A stretch of DNA of 64,000 bases from the NCBI RefSeq assembly GCF_001013905.1, contig NZ_LN831790.1, forward strand, positions 5,718,001 through 5,782,000, read 5' to 3'. The stretch is from Streptomyces leeuwenhoekii. Lineage in GTDB: Bacteria > Actinomycetota > Actinomycetes > Streptomycetales > Streptomycetaceae. Below, in pieces: positions 7,064-15,497 of this stretch; within the stretch, counting starts at the first letter, position 1; each line of letters opens with the position of its first letter. Both the position numbers and the translations under genes were made by a program. The notes beneath the pieces were generated by a model that did not search any database, had not been told where the DNA came from, and saw nothing but the letters and a program-made list of their open reading frames with translations.

Positions 7064-8542
7064 GTGACCGCGGAGGCCAGTCGGACGGGTCCCCGTCCTC
7101 ACCTCGCGCCCCCCGGGCCCTCGGCTGCGCCCGGGCAGGGAGGTGCCCCGATCGGCTCGCGACCGCTGCGTATCGCACTCCTCACCTACAAGGGGAACCC
7201 GTTCTGCGGCGGCCAGGGCGTCTACGTCCGGCACCTCTCGCGTGAACTGGCCCGCCTCGGCCACCAGGTGGAGGTGATCGGCGCCCAGCCCTACCCCGTC
7301 CTGGACGAGGACGACGACCACCCCGGAAGCCTGCGCCTGACCGAGCTGCCCAGCCTCGACCTCTACCGCCAGCCGGACCCCTTCCGCACCCCGAAGCGCG
7401 ACGAGTACCGCGACTGGATCGACGCGCTGGAGGTCGCCACCATGTGGACCGGCGGCTTCCCCGAGCCGCTGACGTTCTCCCTGCGCGCCCGCCGACATCT
7501 GCGCGCCCGCCGCGGCGACTTCGACGTCGTCCACGACAACCAGACGCTCGGCTACGGCCTGCTGGGCGACCTGGGCGCCCCGCTGGTCACCACGATCCAC
7601 CACCCCATCACCGTCGACCGGCAGCTCGAACTGGACGCGGCCGAGACCTGGCAGCGCCGCTATTCGGTGCGCCGCTGGTACGCCTTCACCCGTATGCAGA
7701 AGCGGGTCGCGCGCCGCCTGCCGTCCGTGCTCACCGTCTCCGGCAGCTCCCGCCAGGAGATCGTCGACCATCTGGGTGTGCGTCAGGACCGCGTCCACGT
7801 CGTGCACATCGGCGCCGACACCGACCTGTTCTCCCCCGATCCCTCGGTGCCGCAGGTGCCGGGCCGGATCGTGACCACCTCCAGCGCGGACGTGCCGCTC
7901 AAGGGCCTGGTCTTCCTCGTCGAGGCGCTTGCCAAGGTGCGCACCGAGCACCCGGACGCCCACCTCGTCGTCGTCGGCAAGCGGCCCGCGGAGGGACCCG
8001 TCGCCCAGGCGATCGAGCGGTACGGGCTCGAGGGCGCCGTCGAGTTCGTCAAGGGCATCTCCGACGCGGAACTGGTGGACCTGGTGCGGTCGGCCGAGGT
8101 CGCCTGCGTGCCGTCGCTGTACGAGGGGTTCTCGCTGCCGGCCGCGGAGGCCATGGCGACCGGCACGCCGCTGGTGGCCACGACCGGCGGGGCCATCCCC
8201 GAGGTCGCCGGAGGCGACGGCGAGACCTGCCTGGCCGTGCCGCCCGGCGACGCGGGCGCGCTGGCCGCCGGGCTGGGCCGGCTGCTCGGCGATCCGGAGC
8301 TGCGGGCCCGGCTCGGCGCCGCCGGACGCGAGCGCGTGCTGCGCCACTTCACCTGGGCCCGGGCCGCCGAGGGGACGGTGGCCCATTACCGGGAGGCCAT
8401 CGCCCGCGCGGCCGGCCCGGGGGGCACCCCCGCCCCGCCCCCGGCCGCGGCGTCCCCGGCCGCGGCGGACGGCGCCGCCCCCGAGTCTTGCGTCCCCACC
8501 AGTGTCACCGGTGTCTATCCCGAAGGCAGGGCCACGTGCTGA
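7064..8542 (+). CDS. GT4-family glycosyltransferase
   Basis: 492 residues. The GTG at 7064 follows a G-rich ribosome site; residues 1-34 are a Pro/Ala-rich tail. A GT-B N-terminal domain begins at RIALLTYKGNPFCGGQGVYV, and the C-terminal donor domain has YEGFSLPAAEAMATG (about 352-366), the GT4 E-x7-E element, followed by TTGGAIPEVAG. It should transfer a nucleotide-sugar residue to an unknown acceptor at the membrane. It overlaps the methyltransferase start by 7 bp and leads a three-gene operon. The KstR-like regulator next door suggests lipid-linked or envelope chemistry, but no acceptor can be read from sequence. Confidence 0.88.
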   Translation: MTAEASRTGPRPHLAPPGPSAAPGQGGAPIGSRPLRIALLTYKGNPFCGGQGVYVRHLSRELARLGHQVEVIGAQPYPVLDEDDDHPGSLRLTELPSLDLYRQPDPFRTPKRDEYRDWIDALEVATMWTGGFPEPLTFSLRARRHLRARRGDFDVVHDNQTLGYGLLGDLGAPLVTTIHHPITVDRQLELDAAETWQRRYSVRRWYAFTRMQKRVARRLPSVLTVSGSSRQEIVDHLGVRQDRVHVVHIGADTDLFSPDPSVPQVPGRIVTTSSADVPLKGLVFLVEALAKVRTEHPDAHLVVVGKRPAEGPVAQAIERYGLEGAVEFVKGISDAELVDLVRSAEVACVPSLYEGFSLPAAEAMATGTPLVATTGGAIPEVAGGDGETCLAVPPGDAGALAAGLGRLLGDPELRARLGAAGRERVLRHFTWARAAEGTVAHYREAIARAAGPGGTPAPPPAAASPAAADGAAPESCVPTSVTGVYPEGRATC

Positions 8543-9270
8543 CCGTCGACTTCTCCCGGTTCCCGCTCGCCCCGGGCGACCGCGTCCTGGACCTCGGCTG
8601 CGGGGCCGGCCGGCACGCGTTCGAGTGCTACCGCAGAGGCGCCCGGGTCGTCGCGCTGGACCGCAACGGCGAGGAGATCCGCGAGGTCGCCAAGTGGTTC
8701 GCGGCGATGAAGGAGGCCGGCGAGGCCCCCGAGGGCGCCACCGCCACGGCCATGGAGGGCGACGCGCTCGCGCTGCCCTTCCCCGACGAGTCCTTCGACG
8801 TCGTCATCATCTCCGAGGTGATGGAGCACATCCCCGACGACAAGGGCGTGCTCGCGGAGATGGTCCGCGTCCTCAGGCCGGGCGGGCGCATAGCGGTCAC
8901 CGTCCCGCGCTACGGCCCCGAGAAGGTCTGCTGGGCGCTGTCCGACGCCTACCACGAGGTCGAGGGCGGCCACATCCGCATCTACAAGGCCGACGAGCTG
9001 CTCGCCCGGATGCGCGAGGCCGGCCTGCGGCCCTACGGCACCCACCACGCCCACGGCCTGCACTCGCCGTACTGGTGGCTCAAGTGCGCCTTCGGCGTCG
9101 ACAACGACAAGGCGCTGCCGGTGCGGGCGTACCACAAGCTGCTGGTCTGGGACATCATGAAGAAGCCGCTGGCGACCAGGGTCGCCGAGCGGGCGCTGAA
9201 CCCGCTGATCGGCAAGAGCTTCGTGGCCTACGCGACCAAGCCCCACCTGCCCCGGGTGGACGCCGCGTGA
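8536..9270 (+). CDS. Class I SAM-dependent methyltransferase (Methyltransf_11 type)
   Basis: 244 residues. SAM motif I VLDLGCGAGRHAFE lies at about 17-30, the acidic motif II ALDRNGEE at about 40, and motif FDVVIISEVMEHI at about 92-104, followed by LRPGGRIAVTVPRYGP. The GTG at 8536 lies inside the end of the glycosyltransferase gene and its stop overlaps the next start (GTGA), so the three genes are translated together. It probably methylates the product of the glycosyltransferase or its lipid acceptor; this is context only. Confidence 0.87.
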   Translation: MLTVDFSRFPLAPGDRVLDLGCGAGRHAFECYRRGARVVALDRNGEEIREVAKWFAAMKEAGEAPEGATATAMEGDALALPFPDESFDVVIISEVMEHIPDDKGVLAEMVRVLRPGGRIAVTVPRYGPEKVCWALSDAYHEVEGGHIRIYKADELLARMREAGLRPYGTHHAHGLHSPYWWLKCAFGVDNDKALPVRAYHKLLVWDIMKKPLATRVAERALNPLIGKSFVAYATKPHLPRVDAA

Positions 9271-10337
9271 CGACACCCCGGACGGAACACCTGATCCTGC
9301 CCGGGGTCCTCACCGCCGCGCAGGCCGCCGCCACCGTGCGGGGCATCCTCGCCGCGCAGCGCGAGGACGGCGCGATCCCGTGGTTCCGCGGCCACCACCT
9401 CGACCCGTGGGACCACACCGAGGCGGCCATGGCGCTGGACGCGGCCGGCGAACCCGAGGCCGCCGAGCGGGCGTACGCGTGGCTGGCCCGCCACCAGAAC
9501 GAGGACGGCTCCTGGTACGCCGCCTACGCCGACGGCGCCCACGACCGGGTCACCGACCGCGGCCGGGAGACCAACTTCGTCGCCTACGTCGCCGTAGGGG
9601 TCTGGCACCACTACCTCTCCACCGGCGACGACACCTTCCTGGACCGCATGTGGCCGGTGGTGTACGCGGCGGTCGAGTGGGTGCTGCGGCTGCAGCGGCC
9701 CGGCGGGCAGATCGGCTGGCGGCGCGACGACGACGGCACGCCCGCGCCGGACGCCCTGCTGACCGGCTGCTCCTCCGTCCACCACGCGCTGCGCTGCGCG
9801 CTCGCCATCGCCGAGCAGCGCGAAGAACCCCAGCCCGACTGGGAGCTGGCCGCCGGCGCGCTGCGCCACGCGATCCGCCGCCACCCGGAGCGGTTCCTGG
9901 ACAAGGACCGCTACTCGATGGACTGGTACTACCCCGTGCTGGGCGGCGCGCTGACCGGAGCGGAGGCCAAGGCGCGCATCGAGGAGGGCTGGGACCGCTT
10001 CGTCGTCCCCGGCCTCGGCGTGCGCTGCGTGGTGCCGAACCCGTGGGTCACCGGCGGCGAGTCGGCCGAACTCGCCCTCGCGCTGTGGGCGATGGGCGAG
10101 TCCGACCGCGCCCTGGAGATACTCCAGTCGATCCAGCACCTGCGGGACGCGGACAGCGGCCTGTACTGGACCGGCTACGTCTTCGAGGACGACGCGATCT
10201 GGCCGCGGGAGCTGACCACGTGGACGGCCGGCTCCCTCCTCCTCGCGGTCGCCGCGCTCGGCGGGCACGAGGCCACCTGCGCCGTCTTCGGCGGTGACCG
10301 CCTGCCGAGCGGACTGGACCCGGACTGCTGCGGCTGA
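9267..10337 (+). CDS. Alpha/alpha-toroid ('prenyltransferase-like') protein
   Basis: 356 residues without a signal peptide. Toroid-type repeats are visible (EAAMALDAAGEPEAAERAYA, WLARHQNEDGSW, ESAELALALWAMGE, LLLAVAALGG), with conserved aromatic/acidic patches such as WFRGHHLDPWDH and DWYYPVLGGALTG. The family is usually labelled prenyltransferase from fold similarity, but the glycoside-hydrolase-like (alpha/alpha)6 barrel is just as possible given the adjacent glycosyltransferase. GTGA overlap with the methyltransferase shows coupling. Function not established. Confidence 0.78.
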   Translation: MTTPRTEHLILPGVLTAAQAAATVRGILAAQREDGAIPWFRGHHLDPWDHTEAAMALDAAGEPEAAERAYAWLARHQNEDGSWYAAYADGAHDRVTDRGRETNFVAYVAVGVWHHYLSTGDDTFLDRMWPVVYAAVEWVLRLQRPGGQIGWRRDDDGTPAPDALLTGCSSVHHALRCALAIAEQREEPQPDWELAAGALRHAIRRHPERFLDKDRYSMDWYYPVLGGALTGAEAKARIEEGWDRFVVPGLGVRCVVPNPWVTGGESAELALALWAMGESDRALEILQSIQHLRDADSGLYWTGYVFEDDAIWPRELTTWTAGSLLLAVAALGGHEATCAVFGGDRLPSGLDPDCCG

Positions 10338-10341
10338 CCGC

Positions 10342-10635
10342 TCAGTGCCGGTGGACCCGCCCCGCCAGGGCGTGGCCGGCCAGGAGGTAGACCACCGCCG
10401 CGAGACCGTAGCCGCAGACCACCCGGGCCCAGGCCGCGTCGAAGGTGAACAGGTCGTGGGACCAGCCGGCCAGGAACCGGGCGGCGTCGTGGACGAATCG
10501 CACGAGGTCGTTCCCGCGGTTCGCGTCCAGCAGGTACATCAGGATCCACAGGCCCAGGATGAGCGCCATGACGTCGGCGACGACCGCGATGAACCGGCCG
10601 GCCGGACTCGCACCGTTGCGATATCGAGGGGACAT
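10342..10635 (-). CDS. Small two-helix membrane protein of unknown function
   Basis: 97 residues with two hydrophobic segments (VVADVMALILGLWILMYLL and VVCGYGLAAVVYLLAG) separated by an amphipathic stretch with LVRFVHDAARFLAGW. The ATG at 10635 has a short ribosome site (GGGAGGTAT). It is convergent with the toroid gene, 4 bp away, and divergent from the operon starting at 10802. I do not recognise the family. Confidence 0.75.
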   Translation of the reverse strand: MSPRYRNGASPAGRFIAVVADVMALILGLWILMYLLDANRGNDLVRFVHDAARFLAGWSHDLFTFDAAWARVVCGYGLAAVVYLLAGHALAGRVHRH

Positions 10636-10801
10636 ACCTCCCGGATTGCCCGCGCCGCACCGGTGAAACCCGCGACCGGGAACCTCCCCGCATCCCCGCC
10701 CGGCGCCATTCGCCCCCCGTTCGCCCGGAGTTGAGCCTTCCGGCGGCCCGCGTTCGACGGCGTCCCCGATGATCCTGCCCCCTGGAGAGGCAGGAGTGCC
10801 G

Positions 10802-12088
10802 GTGTCCGACGCCAGATCCGTCACCTTCGAGGAACCGCGGCTCACCACCCGCCGCCCCCGGGCACGCCGCCGCGTCCCCCGCCACGTCACCGCCGCCCTG
10901 CCCGTCGCCCTGGCCGGCCTGATCGCCCTGCTCGTCACCGGCAACACCCTGCGGCCCCTGGAGCACATCACCACGATCGAGGCCCGCATGGCCTCCAAGT
11001 CGGACTACTTCAGGGACCCGGAGGTGCGGCGGCTGCTGCTGCGCCACGGCATCCGCGTCGACATCCACCGCCTCGGCTCCCGCGGCATCGCCACCCAGTC
11101 CCTGGACGGCATGGACGTCGTCTTCCCCTCCGGACAGCCCGCCGCCAAGCTGATCCTGGACCGGCAGAACCGCTCGGTCCGCTCGGCCCGCCCCTTCGTC
11201 ACCCCGCTCGTCATCGGCACCTTCCGCGACTACGCCGAGACCCTCGTCAAGGCCGGGGTCGCCACCCGGCAGCGCACCGCGGACGGCGGGCCGACGCTCT
11301 ACTACGACCTCGACATGCGCGCGTTCACCGGCCTGCTGGACGGCGCCGACGACCCCCGCGACCCCGGGGACGGCACCGGCCGCGAGGCCGACACCTGGAA
11401 CGGCATCGGCTTCGACGACGACGGCCGCCGCAGCAACAGCGGCCGCGTGCTGGTGCGCACCTCCAGCGTGTGCGAGTCCAACTCCGCCGGCACCTACCTG
11501 AGCATCCTGGCCTTCGTCGCGGCCGGCAACCGCACCCCGGGGACCCGGCACAGCGACGACCCCGCCCGCGCCGACGCCGAGGTGCGCCGCCTCGCCGCCC
11601 GGATCAAACCGCTCATCAACCTCCAGGGCATGTGGGCCGACGAGCAGGCCGACGGCTACTTCTCCGACCTCGGCGAGAGCATCGCGCCCCTGTCCACCAT
11701 CTACGAACACCAGTACCTGGCCCACCAGATCGCCCACCACAGGAGACACGGCGAGCAGGACACCAGCCGGGTCCTGCTCTACCCCAGCCCCTACGCCCTC
11801 ACCGAACCCCAGCTCATCTCGCTCACCGACGCGGGCGACAGGCTGGTGACGCTGATCGAGGAGGACCGGGAGCTGCGCGAGCGCGCCATAGAACTCGGCT
11901 TCCGCGTCCGCTTCTCCGGCGAGGACGGCACCAGCGAGCAGCTCAACGCCTACCTGGAGGAACACGGCGTGCAGGTGCCCACCCCGAACCGCGACGAGAC
12001 CAAGGTCTACGAACCCGACCTGGAGGTCCTCCAGGACATCATCGAGTACGTCGGCTCCTGCCCGCCGCCCGTCCGGGACGAGCCGTGA
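10802..12088 (+). CDS. Membrane-anchored extracellular solute-binding-like protein
   Basis: 428 residues from GTG 10802, preceded by AGGAG at 5 nt; GTG 10796 and ATG 10769 are alternatives. A basic N terminus (RRPRARRRVPRH) precedes one membrane helix at about 30-48, giving an N-in, C-out protein. The outer part has GIATQSLDGMDVVFPSGQPA and a C-terminal LTEPQLISLTDAGDRLVTLIEED that recall periplasmic-binding-protein folds, with a single pair of cysteines near CESNSAG and SCPPP. First gene of a coupled three-gene operon; the next gene also contains a binding-protein domain. Ligand unknown. Confidence 0.7.
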   Translation: MSDARSVTFEEPRLTTRRPRARRRVPRHVTAALPVALAGLIALLVTGNTLRPLEHITTIEARMASKSDYFRDPEVRRLLLRHGIRVDIHRLGSRGIATQSLDGMDVVFPSGQPAAKLILDRQNRSVRSARPFVTPLVIGTFRDYAETLVKAGVATRQRTADGGPTLYYDLDMRAFTGLLDGADDPRDPGDGTGREADTWNGIGFDDDGRRSNSGRVLVRTSSVCESNSAGTYLSILAFVAAGNRTPGTRHSDDPARADAEVRRLAARIKPLINLQGMWADEQADGYFSDLGESIAPLSTIYEHQYLAHQIAHHRRHGEQDTSRVLLYPSPYALTEPQLISLTDAGDRLVTLIEEDRELRERAIELGFRVRFSGEDGTSEQLNAYLEEHGVQVPTPNRDETKVYEPDLEVLQDIIEYVGSCPPPVRDEP

Positions 12089-13665
12089 GCCGCCGCGCCC
12101 GCGCCCTCGCGGCCGTACTCGCCCTGCTGCTGGCGGCCACCGCGCTCACCTCCTGCACCGACGACGGGCCGCGGATCACCCTGCGCGTCCTCGCCGCCCC
12201 CGAACTCGCCGACACCGAAGGGCTGCTGGACGACCTCGAAGAGGACACCGGGGTGGAACTGGACATGGTCTACGAGGCGACCGCCGGCCTCGACGGGCTC
12301 ACCGGACGGCGGACCGGGCGCGACGCCTACGACCTGGCCTGGCTCACCTCCGACCGGTCGCTGCGGCTGCGCCTGCAGGAAACCGGCGCGACGCCGCCGG
12401 AGTCCACCGCGATCATGCGCTCGCCGGTCGTCGTCGGCCTCACCCCCGAGGTCGCCCGGACCCTGCGCGCGGCCTCTCCGGGGGGCCGGATCTCCTGGGC
12501 CGACATCGCGGACGCGGCGGCCGACGGCACCCTCCGGTTCGGGATGGCCGACCCGCGGCGCAGCGACACCGGGCGGGCCGCGCTCGTCGGCGTCGCCACC
12601 GCCGCCGCCGGGACCGGCAGCGCGCTGCGCGAGGAGGACGTCTCCTGCGACCGGCTGCGCGGCTTCCGCTCCGGCCAGACCCTCACCGCCGCCAGCTCCC
12701 GGGACCTGATCGCCACCTACGCGCGCCGCCCCGGGGCGGCCGACGCGCTCATCGCCCACGAGGCCGAACTGCTCTCCCTGAACGCCACCGGACAGCTGCC
12801 CCGGCCCCTCGACATCGTCCACCCCGACGACGGCATGGTGCTGTCCGACTTCCCGCTGCTGCTCCTCGACCCCGCCCGGCGCTCCGCCTACCAGCGGGTG
12901 ACCAAGTGGCTGCTCGGCGCCGACGTACAGCGGCGCCTGATGGAACGCACCCACCGCCGCCCGGTCAACCAGGACGTCGAACCGTCCGCGCCCCTGAGGT
13001 CCCCCGTGGGCAACGCCCTGTCCTTCCCCGACCGGCTCTCCCTGGTGGAGCGCCTGGTCGACGACTACGGCGACCCGGTGCGGCAGAGCGCCGGCCAGGT
13101 GGTGTTCGTCCTGGACTACTCCACCTCGATGCGCGGCGCCCGGATCGCCGGCCTGCGCGCAGCCTTCGCCGGGCTGAGCGGCGCCGACGACACCCCCTCC
13201 GGCAAGTTCGCCCGCTTCTACCGGGGCGAGCGCCTGACCGTCGTCCGCTTCGGCGGCCGGGTCCTGGAGGAACGTACCGTCACCGTGCGCGGCGAGGCGG
13301 ACCTGCGCCGGCTGGGCCGGACGGTCGCCGACGGCGGGTTCGCCGGCGCCACGGCCATCTGGACGGCCCTGGACCACGGTTACCGCATCGCCGCCGAGGC
13401 CGTCCGTGAGCATCCCGAACGGCCCGTGTCGATCGTGCTGATGACGGACGGCGAGAACAACACCGGCCTCGGCTACGAGGAGTTCCTGCGCCGCCACCGG
13501 GCCCTGGGCGCCGACGCGCGCGCGGTGCCCACCTTCCCCGTCCTGTTCGGAGAGGCCGACGCGTCCGCCCTGCGACGCGTCGCCGCCGCCACCGGCGGCC
13601 GCATGGTCGACGCGGGCCTCTCCTCCCTCTCCGACGCGTTCAAGGAGATCCGTGGGTGTCACTGA
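12085..13665 (+). CDS. Lipoprotein with solute-binding and VWA domains
   Basis: 526 residues. A lipoprotein signal ends in ATALTSC, with Cys about residue 24. Residues about 28-320 resemble a type-2 periplasmic binding domain (ITLRVLAAPELAD, YDLAWLTSD, GMADPRRSDTGRAAL). Residues about 338-520 form a von Willebrand A domain with a full MIDAS: DYSTSM, the Thr of GATAIW, and the Asp of LMTDGEN. The GTGA overlap with the upstream gene shows coupling. VWA domains with MIDAS bind protein ligands through a metal ion, so this may join a surface binding protein to a partner, perhaps the upstream product. Confidence 0.85.
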   Translation: MSRRARALAAVLALLLAATALTSCTDDGPRITLRVLAAPELADTEGLLDDLEEDTGVELDMVYEATAGLDGLTGRRTGRDAYDLAWLTSDRSLRLRLQETGATPPESTAIMRSPVVVGLTPEVARTLRAASPGGRISWADIADAAADGTLRFGMADPRRSDTGRAALVGVATAAAGTGSALREEDVSCDRLRGFRSGQTLTAASSRDLIATYARRPGAADALIAHEAELLSLNATGQLPRPLDIVHPDDGMVLSDFPLLLLDPARRSAYQRVTKWLLGADVQRRLMERTHRRPVNQDVEPSAPLRSPVGNALSFPDRLSLVERLVDDYGDPVRQSAGQVVFVLDYSTSMRGARIAGLRAAFAGLSGADDTPSGKFARFYRGERLTVVRFGGRVLEERTVTVRGEADLRRLGRTVADGGFAGATAIWTALDHGYRIAAEAVREHPERPVSIVLMTDGENNTGLGYEEFLRRHRALGADARAVPTFPVLFGEADASALRRVAAATGGRMVDAGLSSLSDAFKEIRGCH

Positions 13666-14428
13666 CAGCCAGTGGTGGAGCCTGTGGTGGCCGTGGCTGG
13701 CCGTCTGGGCCCTGACGGCGACCGCCGTCGCCGTCCTCGCCCGGTACGCGCTGCGGCGCCCGGGCGGGCCGCGCCGCCGCCGCCGCGGCGGGCGCACCGT
13801 GCACGGCATGTGCTTCTTCCTCCACGAGCAGCGGGTCATGGACCTCTACCAGCAGGGCGGCTTCTCCGCGGCGCTGGAACAGGAGGTCGCCGACCGGATC
13901 AACGTCACCAGCGGACTGGGGCTGTGGGGGAAGCTGGGCTTCGGCGGCGCCAAGGCCGGCCGGGACGTCACCAAGGAACGCGTCACCGCCTACATCCGGC
14001 AGAGCACCCCGATCACGGTGATCCGGCTGCTGATGGACACCATGCGCCGGGAGGACGTGGTCGTGCACGCCGACCTCACCACCGGCCTGGTCGTGCCCAA
14101 CCGGGCCCTCGCCGAGCGGCTGCGGGAGTCCGGGGAGGACCGGGTGCCGCTGACCGCCGTCGCCGTCGTCTCGGCCTTCGTGTCGGTCACCGGCCTGTTC
14201 AGCGCCCGCCGCTCCGACAGCGGCGACATCGTGCTGAGCGCCCCCTACGGCGACGGGGAGCCGCGCGCCCGGGTGCGGATCACCTGCGAGGCGGCCGGAG
14301 TGCGCGAGGGATTCCAGAACGCCGAGTACTTCACGGGGGAGTTCCAGGCCCGCTGCCTGGGCAAGGTGCAGACCTGGAACCGGGGGACGGGCGAGCTGAC
14401 CCTCAACCCGGTCGCCATCTTCCTGTGA
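13652..14428 (+). CDS. Single-pass membrane protein with unknown soluble domain
   Basis: 258 residues. A Trp-rich N terminus leads into one membrane helix (WLAVWALTATAVAVLARYAL, about 13-32), then an RRPGGPRRRRRGGR patch indicating a cytosolic C-terminal domain. That domain carries MCFFLHEQRVMDLYQQGGF, a Gly-rich segment and ITVIRLLMDTMRREDVVVH. I do not recognise it. It starts 14 bp inside the VWA gene and ends the operon just before a strong hairpin. A cytosolic partner to two extracellular binding proteins would fit a sensor or an anchoring role, but this is speculative. Confidence 0.72.
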   Translation: MGVTDSQWWSLWWPWLAVWALTATAVAVLARYALRRPGGPRRRRRGGRTVHGMCFFLHEQRVMDLYQQGGFSAALEQEVADRINVTSGLGLWGKLGFGGAKAGRDVTKERVTAYIRQSTPITVIRLLMDTMRREDVVVHADLTTGLVVPNRALAERLRESGEDRVPLTAVAVVSAFVSVTGLFSARRSDSGDIVLSAPYGDGEPRARVRITCEAAGVREGFQNAEYFTGEFQARCLGKVQTWNRGTGELTLNPVAIFL

Positions 14429-14460
14429 CCAGAACGGGAACGGGCCGCGGTTAGGGAAAA

Positions 14461-14498
14461 GCGCGCGGCCCCCGCCCGGCAGGGCGAGGGCCGCGCGC
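14461..14498. terminator. Hairpin terminator between convergent genes
   Basis: Arms gcgcgcggcc (14461-14470) and ggccgcgcgc (14489-14498) pair perfectly, and an inner gcccggcagggc can extend the structure. It lies between the VWA operon and the convergent membrane-protein gene, so it can serve both. There is no U tract, as usual in this genus. Confidence 0.7.
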
Positions 14499-14515
14499 GA
14501 GGCGCCGGGGCGGCA

Positions 14516-15337
14516 TCAGCCGCGCTGGATCCCCGAGGTGTCCTGGAGCACGCCGCGGCGGCCGTCCTGGGTCTGCGCGACCAGCGCCGGACCGCGCTGC
14601 TCGACGGCCAGGTACCAGGTGCCCGGCGCCAGTTCCGCGATCGGCGCCTGCGAGCCGTCCTCCGCGTACAACGGACGCGGCACCGGCACGGCGAACCAGA
14701 ACGGCGAGAAGTCGGCGGCCGGCTGCGCCTGCTGGCCCGCCTGCTGCGGCTGGCCCCCGTACGGCTGCTGCCCGGGCTGGCCCGGCTGGGCCCCGTACGG
14801 CTGCTGCTGCGCGCCGGGGTAGCCGTAACCGCCCTGCGGCTGGGCGCCGTAGGGCTGCGGCGCGGCCGGCCGCGGAGCGGGGACGAGGGCGCCCTTGAGG
14901 GCGGGGACCAGCGGGGTGGCGATCGCCGCGACGGCCATGATCAGCGTGGCGATGAGCGCGAGGATCAGACCGGTGCCGGCGTCCGGGCCGGCCGAGGTGG
15001 AGCCCCCCACGTTGTTGGTGCCGCCGGCCGGGTCGAAGACGTTGCCGAGCGCGCTCCAGGCGGCGAAGACGGCGAAGGCCGTACCGAACTGCCCGAGGTC
15101 GAGACCCGCCACCTTCCGGGGCTGCGACAGCCCGCGCGCCACCACGACGAGCGCGGCGCCGACGAGGCCCGCCAGGATGACCCCGAGGACGACCGGACCG
15201 CTGCCCCACAGGCTGGGGAGTTCGATGCTGTCGGGAGCACCGTCGAGCGAGTAGAGGTCGAGGAACGACGCGATGAACAGCAACACCGCTGCTCCGATCA
15301 CCACGCCGTCGCCTCGAGTGAGGGAGCGGATATTCAC
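14516..15337 (-). CDS. Membrane protein with Gln/Pro/Gly-rich linker and C-terminal domain
   Basis: 273 residues. GTG start at 15337 behind AAGGACC. Four membrane segments occupy residues about 12-125, followed by a low-complexity PYGAQPQGGYGYPGAQQQ-type region (about 135-195) and a C-terminal globular part ending LAPGTWYLAVEQRGPALVAQTQDGRRG-like sequence that could be a small beta domain. The layout is typical of Streptomyces envelope proteins of the DUF5336-like sort; function unknown. Confidence 0.75.
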   Translation of the reverse strand: MNIRSLTRGDGVVIGAAVLLFIASFLDLYSLDGAPDSIELPSLWGSGPVVLGVILAGLVGAALVVVARGLSQPRKVAGLDLGQFGTAFAVFAAWSALGNVFDPAGGTNNVGGSTSAGPDAGTGLILALIATLIMAVAAIATPLVPALKGALVPAPRPAAPQPYGAQPQGGYGYPGAQQQPYGAQPGQPGQQPYGGQPQQAGQQAQPAADFSPFWFAVPVPRPLYAEDGSQAPIAELAPGTWYLAVEQRGPALVAQTQDGRRGVLQDTSGIQRG

Positions 15338-15440
15338 TTCAGGTCCTTCGTAGGTCGTCGTCTCGTCGTCGGTTGAGGCGTCGCTGCCACCGTGTCGCCG
15401 TCAGGCCCGGGTGTAAGCGTGGGGGTGGCCCCTCATCGTA

Positions 15441-15459
15441 CGGACGACACTATCGTCCG
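15441..15459. promoter_or_regulatory. Palindromic site CGGACGA-cacta-TCGTCCG
   Basis: A perfect 7-bp dyad with a 5-nt centre in the 160-bp gap between the membrane protein and the amidase. On the minus strand it contains TAGTGT, a usable -10 box for the membrane-protein gene about 100 nt downstream, so a regulator could bind over that promoter. Confidence 0.35.
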
Positions 15460-15497
15460 GGGGATCGGTGTGTCCGCCCGGACCGGCACCCCGGACG

